DNA of 64,000 nt from Mannheimia bovis (GTDB taxonomy: Bacteria; Pseudomonadota; Gammaproteobacteria; Enterobacterales; Pasteurellaceae). Within the stretch, counting starts at the first letter, position 1; every line of letters starts with the position of its first letter. Shown here one piece after another: positions 8,669 to 17,174 of this stretch. The position numbers and the translations under genes were made by a program. The notes beneath the pieces were generated by a model. That model saw nothing but the letters and a program-made list of their open reading frames with translations. It was not told the origin of the DNA and ran no database searches. The stretch is taken from contig NZ_CP061280.1 of NCBI RefSeq assembly GCF_014541205.1, forward strand, positions 372,001-436,000, given 5' to 3'.

Positions 8669-9559
8669 TTATGCTTTTATTGTTAAACGATAAACACTAT
8701 TAGAGCAAGTAATAAATAGTGTCTGTTCATCATTTCCAAAGCTACAATTTGAAGTGGGTTTGCCGAGTACAAATCGCCCAAGTTCTGTGCCGTCCGGCAA
8801 TAAAGCGATAATGCCGTTTTCGCACGAGCAGAAAATCACGCCGTTGCGTTTAATACAGAAGCCGTCCGGAATACCGGGGTTGATTTCAGCCACATCACGG
8901 CGGTTTTTCAATTTGTTGCCGTCCACATCGAAAACGACTAAATGGTGCAAGCCGTCAGCGTCAAATTCGACGCTCGACATATCCGCCACATAGAGCTGTT
9001 TTTCGTCCGGCGAGAATACTAAGCCGTTTGGTCGCATTGTGTTGAAAGTCGCAATGTTTAGCTTGTCAGTTTTCGGATCGTAACAGTAAACGTAGCAACC
9101 GATAATTTCACTTGGCGACTGTTTGCCTTCGTTGTCGGATAAAATGCCGTACGGAGGATCGGTAAACCAGATCGTGCCGTCCGATTTCACCACCACATCA
9201 TTCGGCGAATTGAGGCGTTTGCCGTCTAATTTGCCGACTAAAAAACGGTACTCTCCACTCGGGGTGGTCAAGCTGATGCCACGGTTACCGTGTTCGCAAG
9301 TAATCAGGTTGTCGTTTGCATCAAAGGTGTTGCCGTTGGAAAAGTGCGAAGGCTGGCGGAAAATCTGCGTGCCGGTTTCAGCTGTCCAGCGGTACATTAT
9401 GCAACCTTTCACATCGCTGAAATAGAGTGCCTGTTGTGCTTTGCTCCACGCCGGGCCTTCTGCCCAGATCGCTTTGTCAAAAAGTTCTTCGATTTCAAAA
9501 GTAGTGCCGACTAACTCAGCAAAACGAGGGTCGGAGATTTGGGGGATAAATTCTGCCAT
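8669..9559 (-). CDS. SMP-30/gluconolactonase family lactonase
   Basis: Predicted six-bladed beta-propeller that hydrolyses sugar lactones with a divalent metal. 296 residues; AIWAEGPAWSK holds the first metal-binding Glu, and NSPNDVVVKSDGTIWFTDPP the Asn/Asp metal and substrate residues of the family; a further Asp lies in NPGIPDGFCIK. No signal peptide, so cytoplasmic. It sits between a ribose-type ABC transporter and lyxK, which suggests it opens a lactone of the imported sugar or sugar acid (for example an aldonolactone). The exact substrate is not visible. The start has no strong ribosome site because a palindromic repeat lies immediately upstream. Confidence 0.8.
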   Translation of the reverse strand: MAEFIPQISDPRFAELVGTTFEIEELFDKAIWAEGPAWSKAQQALYFSDVKGCIMYRWTAETGTQIFRQPSHFSNGNTFDANDNLITCEHGNRGISLTTPSGEYRFLVGKLDGKRLNSPNDVVVKSDGTIWFTDPPYGILSDNEGKQSPSEIIGCYVYCYDPKTDKLNIATFNTMRPNGLVFSPDEKQLYVADMSSVEFDADGLHHLVVFDVDGNKLKNRRDVAEINPGIPDGFCIKRNGVIFCSCENGIIALLPDGTELGRFVLGKPTSNCSFGNDEQTLFITCSNSVYRLTIKA

Positions 9560-9571
9560 AGTATTTTATTC

Positions 9572-9640
9572 GTAGGGTGCATTTGCTAACGCACCGTAAA
9601 GCTTAAATATCAAAACGGTGCGTTACAAACGCACCCTACC
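9572..9640. repeat. Inverted repeat with GTAGGGTGC ends
   Basis: GTAGGGTGCATTTGCTAACG... is mirrored by ...CGTTACAAACGCACCCTAC, giving arms of about 25 bases with a short spacer. It lies between the lactonase and the ABC binding-protein gene. The GTAG-type ends recur in other repeats of this window (9690, 13700, 40805). Confidence 0.7.
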
Positions 9641-9643
9641 AAA

Positions 9644-9716
9644 ACAAGCGGTCAAATTTCGCCAATTTTTTGCAAAAACAACCGCTTGTTCGGGGCGAAT
9701 GTTTATTCGCCCCTAT
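9644..9716. terminator. Inverted USS pair plus REP-like hairpin after the ABC binding-protein gene
   Basis: ACAAGCGGT at 9644 and ACCGCTTGT at 9681 form one stem. A second perfect hairpin GGGGCGAAT / ATTCGCCCC follows at about 9693-9714. Together they lie just downstream of the ABC binding-protein gene on the minus strand and may reduce transcription into the lactonase and lyxK. Confidence 0.6.
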
Positions 9717-9725
9717 CAGGTGAGG

Positions 9726-10835
9726 TTATTTCACACCCCAAATTGCTTTGTAAGCATCTTTATAACCGTTTTGTGGGTCGTAAAGGTTCTTCTCACCGCC
9801 GTCAAATGCCACGTTTTCTTTGGTCACTAGGTGAGCAGGAGTCACATAGCCAGACGGTTTTTCGTTCGCGAATGCACGGTTTAATTCGTCCACTAACTGC
9901 CAGCCGTGTAAGTTAAGCGGCTCTGGTACTGTCGCGAACTGTTTATCACCAGCACGGATACGTTGGTAAGCGGTTACTGAGCCGTCACCCGCAGAAATGC
10001 TGAACGGTTTGTCTTTGTTAGCTGAACGTAAAGACGGAGCCATAAAGTCGAAATAGAGGTCGTTGATCGCTAAGGCATACTCTAAATCGTCACCGTATTT
10101 TTGCAGTAAGCTGAACGTTAAGTTCGGCATACGGCTTGATGTGTCGGCAAGTGGGGTGTCGATAAACTCTAACACTTTGCACTCTTTACATTTTTCGATC
10201 ACTTCTTTCATCACATTTGCTTTACGTAACGCAATTTCATATAACGAGTCGGTTAAGATAATCGCTTTCGCTTTACCGTTAGACTCAGCTACCGCCAACA
10301 TTGCAGATAAGCGAGCAATTTCATCAGAATCAGAGGTTACGTTATAGAAAATGCCGTATTTATCAATCGCACCCGGCTCAGGCGTTGCGTGCCACGCAGC
10401 CAGTGTGATGCCGTTTTTGGTCGCTTTTTGCAGTGGGATTTTCGCCACATTCGGGTTCCAACCGCCAATCACAATCGCGTCCGGTTTACGAGCGATTGCT
10501 TGGTTTAATGCCGCAAGTTGGTTGTTTACTGTACCTGCACCATCTAACACATCAAGTTTCCAGCCGGTTGCACCTACGGCTTCTTTCATACCGTCAATTA
10601 CACCAAGTACACCGCCGTTTTTCATATCAGATGCGATAAAAATCACGGTTTTGTCTTTTTGTAATTGTGGGCCGGTAGTTGGGCCGTCCCATTTTTCTTG
10701 TTTAGCGGTTGCAGCAGCAACAAGCTGTTTCGCTTCTTGTACAAATGGGTCTTCATTTGCAAAAGCGTGGTTTCCGAATGCAACGGCAGTTAAAGTTGCC
10801 AATGCAGTTAAGGTTGTACGAAAGGTATTTTTCAT
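9726..10835 (-). CDS. ABC transporter periplasmic sugar-binding protein (RbsB-like)
   Basis: 369-residue periplasmic binding protein. The signal peptide MKNTFRTTLTALATLTAVAF ends near NHAFA/NEDP. The mature part has the type 1 periplasmic binding fold with IFIASDMKNGG, DAIVIGGWNP and SISAGDGSVTAYQRI, typical of ribose/galactose-type receptors. Start at 10835 has GAGGA upstream; a TTG two codons earlier is less likely. Genes for a permease and a double ATPase precede it in the same direction, so the set is a complete importer. Position next to the lactonase and lyxK suggests a pentose, pentitol or sugar acid, but the ligand is not identifiable. Confidence 0.88.
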   Translation of the reverse strand: MKNTFRTTLTALATLTAVAFGNHAFANEDPFVQEAKQLVAAATAKQEKWDGPTTGPQLQKDKTVIFIASDMKNGGVLGVIDGMKEAVGATGWKLDVLDGAGTVNNQLAALNQAIARKPDAIVIGGWNPNVAKIPLQKATKNGITLAAWHATPEPGAIDKYGIFYNVTSDSDEIARLSAMLAVAESNGKAKAIILTDSLYEIALRKANVMKEVIEKCKECKVLEFIDTPLADTSSRMPNLTFSLLQKYGDDLEYALAINDLYFDFMAPSLRSANKDKPFSISAGDGSVTAYQRIRAGDKQFATVPEPLNLHGWQLVDELNRAFANEKPSGYVTPAHLVTKENVAFDGGEKNLYDPQNGYKDAYKAIWGVK

Positions 10836-10852
10836 AATCAAATCCTCAAAGG

Positions 10853-11899
10853 TTAGTTGGTTGATTTTTTCTGTACAGCTTTTTGGTTTAACAAGCGTTT
10901 GCGTTGGGCATAGCCTGCGATGGTGATGGATAGTAGTAATGTCGCACCATTAAATAACGGCTCAACCCAGAACGCTCCACCAAATTGTTGAATACCTGAA
11001 ATCCCGATAGCGAGAATGGCGATACCGACCACCGTTCCCCATACGTTAATACGTCCCGGGCGAATTGTAGTACTACCTAAGAATGCACCGACTAATGCCG
11101 GCAGTAAGTAGTCCATACCCACGCTTGCCTGACCTACGCCTTGTTGTGCAGAGATCAGCACGCCAGTGAAGGCTGTGATCACACTCGATACAATAAACGG
11201 CACGATGGTGTATTTTTTGATGTTAATGCCGTTTAAGCGAGCCGCAGTTGGGTTGCCACCCACAGCGTACATACAACGGCCTGTCGGGGTGTGTTCAGTC
11301 ACTAACCACATTACGATGGCGACGGCTAACACATAGAAGGCAGAGATTGGAATGCCGAAAATTTCGGTGCTGTTTAAAGCGATGAACTCGTCCGGTAAAT
11401 CACCCACGATTTGGCGACCGCCTGAGTGCCATAATGCGACTGCATAAAGCACTGTGCCTGAGCCGAGTGTTGCTACGAAGCTATCGATGTCAGCTAAAGC
11501 AACTAAAATACCATTTAGCAAGCCGTAAAGGGCAGCGATCACTAATACGATTAAAATCGCCATATACCACGAGAAGCCATATTGCACTTGCAGGGTAATG
11601 ACTAAAATGTGCCATAACACGATACCGAAACCGACGTTTAGGTCGATTTTACCCACGATCATCGTGGTGGTTGCGGCTAAGGCTAACAGGGCGATTTTCG
11701 ATTTACTTTCTAAAATTGCATTTAAAGTTAGCATTGAAGCGAAGGATTCTGTGGTGAGTGAGAAAATAATCACCAACAGCACGCAAAGCCATAATAAGCC
11801 GTAGCGTGTGGACATTTGGGAAAACCACGCCATAAAGCCATCACGAGCGATAGACACCGGTTGCTCTAACGCGGTGGATTTAATGTTTGTTTGAGCCAT
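10853..11899 (-). CDS. ABC transporter sugar permease (RbsC family)
   Basis: 348 residues with about 8-10 membrane helices; the loop GGNPTAARLNGINIKKYT is the conserved cytoplasmic coupling loop of ribose-type permeases, and KIDLNVGFGIVL corresponds to the usual DLSVG segment in altered form. Start preceded by CGGAGTAATTT. Seventeen bases upstream of the binding-protein gene, and separated from the ATPase gene by 242 bases holding a MITE-like repeat. Confidence 0.88.
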   Translation of the reverse strand: MAQTNIKSTALEQPVSIARDGFMAWFSQMSTRYGLLWLCVLLVIIFSLTTESFASMLTLNAILESKSKIALLALAATTTMIVGKIDLNVGFGIVLWHILVITLQVQYGFSWYMAILIVLVIAALYGLLNGILVALADIDSFVATLGSGTVLYAVALWHSGGRQIVGDLPDEFIALNSTEIFGIPISAFYVLAVAIVMWLVTEHTPTGRCMYAVGGNPTAARLNGINIKKYTIVPFIVSSVITAFTGVLISAQQGVGQASVGMDYLLPALVGAFLGSTTIRPGRINVWGTVVGIAILAIGISGIQQFGGAFWVEPLFNGATLLLSITIAGYAQRKRLLNQKAVQKKSTN

Positions 11900-11939
11900 A
11901 AATTACTCCGTTGAAATTTTTTCACTAAACGTGATTTTT

Positions 11940-12131
11940 GCTCGGTTTATCTCCCCTCTTTAGCAAAGAGGGGCAGGGGGAGATTTGGCAGTAGAAATTA
12001 GCAAAGTGAGAGATTAAATAATGCTCTTTTGAGCAATCAGAAAGATGATAAAAATCACCTATTTTCTCCGTAATCACTTCTGCCAAATCTCCCCTAACCC
12101 CTCTTTGCTAAAGAGGGGGATCTGATCGAGC
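11940..12131. mobile_element. MITE-like palindromic element inserted between ABC ATPase and permease genes
   Basis: About 190 bases with long terminal inverted repeats. Left end starts GCTCG and then CTCCCCTCTTTAGCAAAGAG, GGGCAGGGGGAGATTTGGCA; the right end read backward gives GCTCGATCAGATCCCCCTC, TTTAGCAAAGAGGGG, TTAGGGGAGATTTGGCAG. Each end itself contains a small palindrome CCCCTCTTT...AAAGAGGGG. The central 95 bases have no reading frame of note. A third copy of the end lies at 18194-18227. No transposase accompanies it. No clear target duplication was identified. Confidence 0.75.
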
Positions 12132-12141
12132 GTTCAATTTT

Positions 12142-13647
12142 TTACACTTGTTTCGACTTACTATCCGATGCCAACGCCAATAAATTCGCAAAGCTGACAT
12201 ATTCATTAAGTAACTCACCTGCAATTTCGCCACGGTTGAAGACTAACGCACGGTTACATAAGTGAGCGATCTCTTCAAAGTCGGTGGAAATCACGATAAT
12301 TGCCACGCCTTCTGCGAGGGCTTTGTTGAGCAAGTCGTAAATTTCTGCCCTTGCTCCCACGTCCACGCCTGCGGTTGGGTCTTCCAAAATCAGGATTGGC
12401 GTATTCAGGTGCATCCAACGTGCCAACACGATTTTCTGTTGGTTACCGCCGGATAAGGCACTAGCGTCAATAAACAGGTTTTTCGGGCGAATATCGAACA
12501 GTTGGAATTTGTACCAGCTTTCTCCCCATTCTTCACGGCGTGAGTAGCGTTTTAACGCTGAGTGGCCGCTTAACACCGGGTTGATAAACAGGTTTTCGCT
12601 AGTGGTCATCGACATAAACACACTTTCACGGGTGCGGTCGCCTGCCACTAACGCCACACCTTTTGCAATTGCATCTTGCGGGTTACTGGCTAAATAAGGT
12701 TGGTTATCCAAACGGATTGAGCCTTTATCTAAGGTACGTTCGCCGAATAATAAACGTCCGATCTCCTCTTGGCCTGCACCGCGTAAGCCTGCTAAAGCAA
12801 TCATTTCGCCTTTATGTAAGCGTAAGTTCACCGGACCGGTATCACCAACTACCACATTTTCAAGGCTTAAAATTTCAGGGGTGTTGGTTGGTAAATCAAC
12901 ACGCTGTCTGCCACGGCTCTCTTCGCCAACAATCGCTTTCACCAAGCCTTTCACATCGTAAAGTTTGGTTTCGCCTTCAGCGACAGGGAATCCATCACGC
13001 ATTACAAGAATACGGTCGGAAATCGCGATCACTTCGTCTAAACGGTGGGTTACATAAATCATTCCCACCCCTTGCTCACGCAAGCGGTTGAGTACAGTGA
13101 AAAGGTGTTCTACGTCAGAAGCCGGGAGAGACGCGGTTGGTTCGTCCAATACCAAAATTTCCGCATTTACCGCAATCGCGCGGGCAATCGCTAACAGAGC
13201 TTTTTCGGTACGACTTAAATCAAACACACGGGTGTCTGCAGAGAGTTTAATGCCAACGAAATCTAAGGCTTTTTGCGACTGCTCACGCACTTTCGCCCAG
13301 TCAATTAAGCCAAAGCGGCGTGGGAAGCCCATCACAAATGCCATATTTTCGGCAATCGTCATCCACTCAATTAAGCCAAGATCTTGGTGGATAAAGGCAA
13401 TCGGTTTTTTGTTGCCTTTTTCAAGGGCGTGTGCCGATTGAATTTTTTGGTTATGGAAAAGAATTTCACCCTCATCACGGTCGTAAATACCGGCGAGGAT
13501 TTTAATCAAGGTGGATTTGCCTGCCCCGTTTTCACCGAGCAGGGCAACAATTTCGCCTGAATAAATATCAAGGCTAACATCATTTACTGCGGTATGGCTG
13601 CCGAAGCGTTTAATGATATGTTGCATACTTAGAATGGGTTGTGCCAT
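12142..13647 (-). CDS. ABC transporter ATP-binding protein with two ATPase domains (RbsA/MglA type)
   Basis: 501 residues, two nucleotide-binding domains. The first has Walker A LLGENGAGKSTLIKILAG (about residues 35-52), a changed signature (LSRTEKALLAIARA) and Walker B EILVLDEPTAS; the second has the degenerate Walker A usual in this family (LRGAGQEEIGRLLFG), a normal signature LSGGNQQKIVLARW and LILEDPTAGVD. The true start at 13647 has GAGGAACA upstream; the longer frame to 13722 has none. First gene of the ATPase-permease-binding protein set, following the two TRAP binding proteins. Confidence 0.9.
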   Translation of the reverse strand: MAQPILSMQHIIKRFGSHTAVNDVSLDIYSGEIVALLGENGAGKSTLIKILAGIYDRDEGEILFHNQKIQSAHALEKGNKKPIAFIHQDLGLIEWMTIAENMAFVMGFPRRFGLIDWAKVREQSQKALDFVGIKLSADTRVFDLSRTEKALLAIARAIAVNAEILVLDEPTASLPASDVEHLFTVLNRLREQGVGMIYVTHRLDEVIAISDRILVMRDGFPVAEGETKLYDVKGLVKAIVGEESRGRQRVDLPTNTPEILSLENVVVGDTGPVNLRLHKGEMIALAGLRGAGQEEIGRLLFGERTLDKGSIRLDNQPYLASNPQDAIAKGVALVAGDRTRESVFMSMTTSENLFINPVLSGHSALKRYSRREEWGESWYKFQLFDIRPKNLFIDASALSGGNQQKIVLARWMHLNTPILILEDPTAGVDVGARAEIYDLLNKALAEGVAIIVISTDFEEIAHLCNRALVFNRGEIAGELLNEYVSFANLLALASDSKSKQV

Positions 13648-13699
13648 TGTTCCTCCTGTGAGGAAGTTGTTTGTAAAATTTTTTACTTTTTTGACCGCT

Positions 13700-13738
13700 T
13701 GTAGGGGCGAATAATCATTCACATTTCACCCCTACAAT
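13700..13738. repeat. Degenerate GTAGGGGCGAAT palindromic repeat
   Basis: GTAGGGGCGAATAATCATTC is followed by CACATTTCACCCCTAC, an imperfect hairpin. The ends match the repeat at 9690 and the GTAG-headed palindromes elsewhere. It fills most of the gap between the second TRAP binding protein and the ABC ATPase gene. Confidence 0.6.
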
Positions 13739-13750
13739 GGTTTTTTAGGA

Positions 13751-14734
13751 TTATTTCGCCAATGCATCAATTGCGTTGACTAAATCATCGCCGTTTTTCT
13801 CAATAAATGCTTTTCTGGTTTCGGCAGAAACGGCATCTTTGAATGGTGTGGTATCGAGGTTATCGACAAATTCAATACCTGCTTTTTTCAGAGAATCAAT
13901 GATTTTTTGCTCATTCTCTAAGTTAAGCTGACGTTGATAGTTACCTGCTTCTTGAGCGGTTTCTACCAACACTTTTTGTTGCTCTGGCGATAACACATCA
14001 AATTTCGCTTTGTTCATTACCACAATTAACGGGGTGTAGCCGTGGTTGGTAAAGCTGAAATATTTTTGCACTTCATACAGTTTTGCTGACCAGAAAATAC
14101 CGATTGGGTGTTCCTGTGCATCGACTGCTTTGGTTTCAAGTGCGGTGTAAAGCTCAGATAACGGCATTGGTACCGGGTTTGCACCTAAGATAGAGAAGGC
14201 TTGAATGTACATTGGGTTTTGGTTAGTACGGATTTTTAAGCCTTTGATATCATCAGGTTTGTTTACCGGGTGTTTTGAGTTAGAAAAAGCACGGAAACCT
14301 ACTTCCCAGAACGCTAAGCCTTTTAAGCCTTGCTCTTCAAGTGATTTTAATAAACCTTGACCGATTTCACCGTCTAATGCGGCATAAGCGTGGTCACGAT
14401 CTTTAAAAATGAACGGAATATCGATCACGTTTAATTTTGAAACCAAGCCGGTGAAGTTTGATGAGCTAGACATTGCCAAATCAATAGTACCGCCACGCAC
14501 GCCGCTGATTGCGGTTTGAGCATTACCCAAAGTACTATCTGCGAACAGGCTTAATTTAAGGGTTTTGTTGGATTTTTCTTGCAACAAATCATTAAATTTT
14601 TTCGCAGCAATGTGTTGAGTGTCAGAACGAGGTGCTTCATAGGCAAAACGGAAAGTTGTTTCTGCCTGAGCAATGGAAAACAAAGAAAAGCCGGCAACTA
14701 AGGTTGCAAGGGTTTTGAGGTTAAAAAGTTTCAT
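13751..14734 (-). CDS. TRAP transporter periplasmic binding protein, second copy (DctP/YiaO family)
   Basis: 327 residues; signal peptide MKLFNLKTLATLVAGFSLFS ending near AQA/ETTF. Family features: DSTLGNAQTAISGVRGGTID and KIRTNQNPMY, whose Arg usually binds the carboxylate of the ligand. It is a clear paralogue of the preceding gene, sharing long identical blocks such as LNVIDIPFIFKDR and AVDAQEHPIGIFWS. Start preceded by AGGAGAGACT. The differences cluster in the segment MSSSSNFTGLVSKL versus MSGSPNFTGLEPKL of its neighbour, so the two may bind related but different acids. Shares the upstream DctQM membrane proteins. Confidence 0.9.
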   Translation of the reverse strand: MKLFNLKTLATLVAGFSLFSIAQAETTFRFAYEAPRSDTQHIAAKKFNDLLQEKSNKTLKLSLFADSTLGNAQTAISGVRGGTIDLAMSSSSNFTGLVSKLNVIDIPFIFKDRDHAYAALDGEIGQGLLKSLEEQGLKGLAFWEVGFRAFSNSKHPVNKPDDIKGLKIRTNQNPMYIQAFSILGANPVPMPLSELYTALETKAVDAQEHPIGIFWSAKLYEVQKYFSFTNHGYTPLIVVMNKAKFDVLSPEQQKVLVETAQEAGNYQRQLNLENEQKIIDSLKKAGIEFVDNLDTTPFKDAVSAETRKAFIEKNGDDLVNAIDALAK

Positions 14735-14767
14735 AGTCTCTCCTAAGAATGTAGAGTCTATACAGCA

Positions 14768-14790
14768 ACTCCCCCCGAGGCGGAGGGAGT
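14768..14790 (-). terminator. Hairpin between the two TRAP binding-protein genes
   Basis: ACTCCC-CCCG / CGGA-GGGAGT stem in the 82-base gap. Without a T tract, so probably an mRNA-stabilising hairpin that favours the first binding protein. Confidence 0.5.
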
Positions 14791-14816
14791 GTTAGACTTA
14801 AATTAAGTCATTGAAA

Positions 14817-15803
14817 TTATTTTGCTAAAGCATCCACTTTTTTCAATAATTCATCGCCATGTTTTTCAACGAAGGCTTTACGAACTTCTGCTTCAACCGC
14901 TGCTTTGAACGGTGCGTTATCCACTTGCTCGATAACTTCGATGCCCGCTTTACGTAATTTCTCGATGATCTCTTTTTCGTTTTTCACGTTTAGATCACGT
15001 TGGAATTGACCTGCTTCTTTCGCTGCATCTAATAATGCTTGTTGGAACTCAGGTGATAAGCTGTCGAATTTCGCTTTGTTCATTACTACGATTAACGGAG
15101 TGTAGCCGTGGTTGGTTAAGCTTAAGTGTTTTTGTACTTCGTATAATTTCACAGACCAGAAGATGCCGATTGGGTGCTCTTGTGCATCTACCGCACGGGT
15201 TTCTAATGCTGTGTAAAGCTCAGATAACGGCATTGGTACCGGGTTACCGCCTAATAAGTTAAATGCTTGAATGTACATTGGGTTTTGGTTGGTACGTACT
15301 TTTAAGCCTTTGATATCTTCAGGTTTGTTTACCGGATGTTTTGAGTTAGAGAATGCACGGAAACCTACATCCCAGAATGCTAAGCCTTTTAAGCCTTGTG
15401 CTTCTAAATCTTTTAATAAGCCTTGACCGATTTCACCGTCTAACACTTTGTAAACGTGTTCACGATCTTTGAAGATAAACGGAATGTCGATTACGTTTAA
15501 TTTTGGCTCTAAGCCGGTGAAGTTTGGTGAACCTGACATTTCGATATCAATCGTACCGCCACGCACGCCGCTGATCATAGTTTGTGCGTTACCTAAGGTG
15601 CTGTCCGGGAATAATTTTAATTTGATTTCACCTTTGGTTTTTTCAGCTAATAACTCATCGAATTTTTTCGCTGCGATGTGTTGGCTATCTGAACGTGGTG
15701 CTTCGTAACCGAAACGTAGCGAAGTTTCAGCGATAGCTGAAGAGCTCATTACGGCAACGCCTGCGACTAATGCTGCTAAAGTTTTTAAGTTAAAAAGTTT
15801 CAT
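14817..15803 (-). CDS. yiaO: TRAP transporter periplasmic binding protein, first copy (DctP/YiaO family)
   Basis: 328 residues; signal peptide MKLFNLKTLAALVAGVAVMS ending near SAIA/ETSL. Contains the DctP features DSTLGNAQTMISGVRGGTID, KVRTNQNPMY and NPVPMPLSELYTALE. Start at 15803 follows GGAGAACCCT; the longer frame upstream has no ribosome site. By position right after yiaM-yiaN it is the counterpart of YiaO (2,3-diketo-L-gulonate binding in E. coli; HI1028 in H. influenzae). Followed by its paralogue. Confidence 0.9.
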   Translation of the reverse strand: MKLFNLKTLAALVAGVAVMSSSAIAETSLRFGYEAPRSDSQHIAAKKFDELLAEKTKGEIKLKLFPDSTLGNAQTMISGVRGGTIDIEMSGSPNFTGLEPKLNVIDIPFIFKDREHVYKVLDGEIGQGLLKDLEAQGLKGLAFWDVGFRAFSNSKHPVNKPEDIKGLKVRTNQNPMYIQAFNLLGGNPVPMPLSELYTALETRAVDAQEHPIGIFWSVKLYEVQKHLSLTNHGYTPLIVVMNKAKFDSLSPEFQQALLDAAKEAGQFQRDLNVKNEKEIIEKLRKAGIEVIEQVDNAPFKAAVEAEVRKAFVEKHGDELLKKVDALAK

Positions 15804-15834
15804 AGGGTTCTCCTGTGATAAACAAATTGTGAAA

Positions 15835-15883
15835 TGCAAGCGGTCAGTTTTTGCAAATTTTTTGCCACTTTTAACCGCTTGCA
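15835..15883 (-). terminator. Inverted USS-like pair between yiaN and yiaO
   Basis: TGCAAGCGGT / ACCGCTTGCA dyad with a 29-base spacer. May partly terminate or protect the transcript end after yiaN. Confidence 0.45.
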
Positions 15884-15896
15884 AGGTTAAATTTAA

Positions 15897-17174
15897 TTAC
15901 TGCATCCATTCCAACGGCACTAAAATCAGTGACGGGAAGAACACAAATAAGAGTAACAAGAAAATCATCATCATTAAGTAAGGGAATACCCCTTTAGCAG
16001 CTTGGTCAAACGGTAGTTTTGACACGCCTGTGATAACGTTTAATACGTTCCCCACCGGTGGGGTAATTAAGCCGATTGAGGTATTCAAGATGAATAACAC
16101 ACCGAAATAAACCGGGTCGATGCCTGCTTCTTCAATTAACGGCATTAATACCGGGGTTAAGATTAATACTGTTGGGGTTAAGTCCATCACCATACCGATA
16201 ATAAATACCGCAAGCATAATTACCAATAATAAGGTCGTTGGGCTTTCAATTAACGGCTCTAATAATTCAGTTAGCATTGTTGGTAACTCTGCCACGGTGA
16301 TTAACCAGCCGGTTACGTTCGCTGCGGCTACCAAGAACATTACAACGGCTGTGGTTTTCGCTGCGGCTAACACCACTTTATATAAATCTTTGAACTTCAT
16401 TTCACGGTAAACGAATAGTGAAACAATTAACGCATAGAAAGTTGCAACCGCACCCGCTTCGGTTGGGGTGAACATACCTGAACGGAAACCGCCGATGATG
16501 ATCACAGGTAGCAACAACGCCCAAATACTGTTTTTAAACGAAATGCAAAGTTCTTCTTTGGTTGCTTTAGAGAAAGTCATTAGGTCTAAACGCTTCGCTT
16601 GCCACCACCATAATAGGGCTAAGAAAATCCCCATCATAATACCTGGGAAAATACCGGCTAAGAATAATTTTGTGATGGATACGCCACTTGCCACACCGAA
16701 TACGATAAACGGAATGCTTGGCGGAATGATTGGGGCGATAATCCCTGCCGTGCCAATTAAGCCCGCAGATTTATCAATCGGGTAACCAGTGGTTTTCATC
16801 ATCGGTAACAACATTGCGGCAACCGCGGCAGTATCAGCAACTGCTGAACCTGAAAGGCTTGCCATAATCATTGCAGCTAGAATTGCCACAAAGCCTAAAC
16901 CACCACGTTTGTGACCGACTAATTTCATAGGTAAGTCAATAATACGTTTAGACAAACCACCTTCGTTCATAATTTCACCCGCAAGGATGAAGAACGGAAT
17001 TGCCATTAATGAGAAGCTGTCTGCACCACTTACAATTTGTTGAGCCAGGATTTGTGAATCGAATAAATCCAAATGTAGCATTAACGCCACACCACACACG
17101 AGGAGTGAGAAGGCAACCGGAATCCCTAATAAAATAGAACCGAGTAATGCTGAAAGAAAAATTACAACTGTCAT
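15897..17174 (-). CDS. yiaN: TRAP transporter large permease (DctM/YiaN)
   Basis: 425 residues with about 12 membrane helices. Family motifs include the glycine/alanine-rich SLSGSAVADTAAVAAMLLPMM, IPPSIPFIVFG and FVIGMVMDLTPTVLILTPVL, plus the C-terminal NTSIGLITPPVGNVL. Overlaps the upstream yiaM by four bases (ATGA), so the two are translationally coupled. Forms the sodium-driven import channel with YiaM and the binding proteins. Confidence 0.93.
   Translation of the reverse strand: MTVVIFLSALLGSILLGIPVAFSLLVCGVALMLHLDLFDSQILAQQIVSGADSFSLMAIPFFILAGEIMNEGGLSKRIIDLPMKLVGHKRGGLGFVAILAAMIMASLSGSAVADTAAVAAMLLPMMKTTGYPIDKSAGLIGTAGIIAPIIPPSIPFIVFGVASGVSITKLFLAGIFPGIMMGIFLALLWWWQAKRLDLMTFSKATKEELCISFKNSIWALLLPVIIIGGFRSGMFTPTEAGAVATFYALIVSLFVYREMKFKDLYKVVLAAAKTTAVVMFLVAAANVTGWLITVAELPTMLTELLEPLIESPTTLLLVIMLAVFIIGMVMDLTPTVLILTPVLMPLIEEAGIDPVYFGVLFILNTSIGLITPPVGNVLNVITGVSKLPFDQAAKGVFPYLMMMIFLLLLFVFFPSLILVPLEWMQ

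Noticed and set aside
10351-10926. 191-codon open frame on the plus strand
   Set aside because: Antisense to the ABC binding-protein and permease genes, both clearly recognised; composition reflects the other strand.
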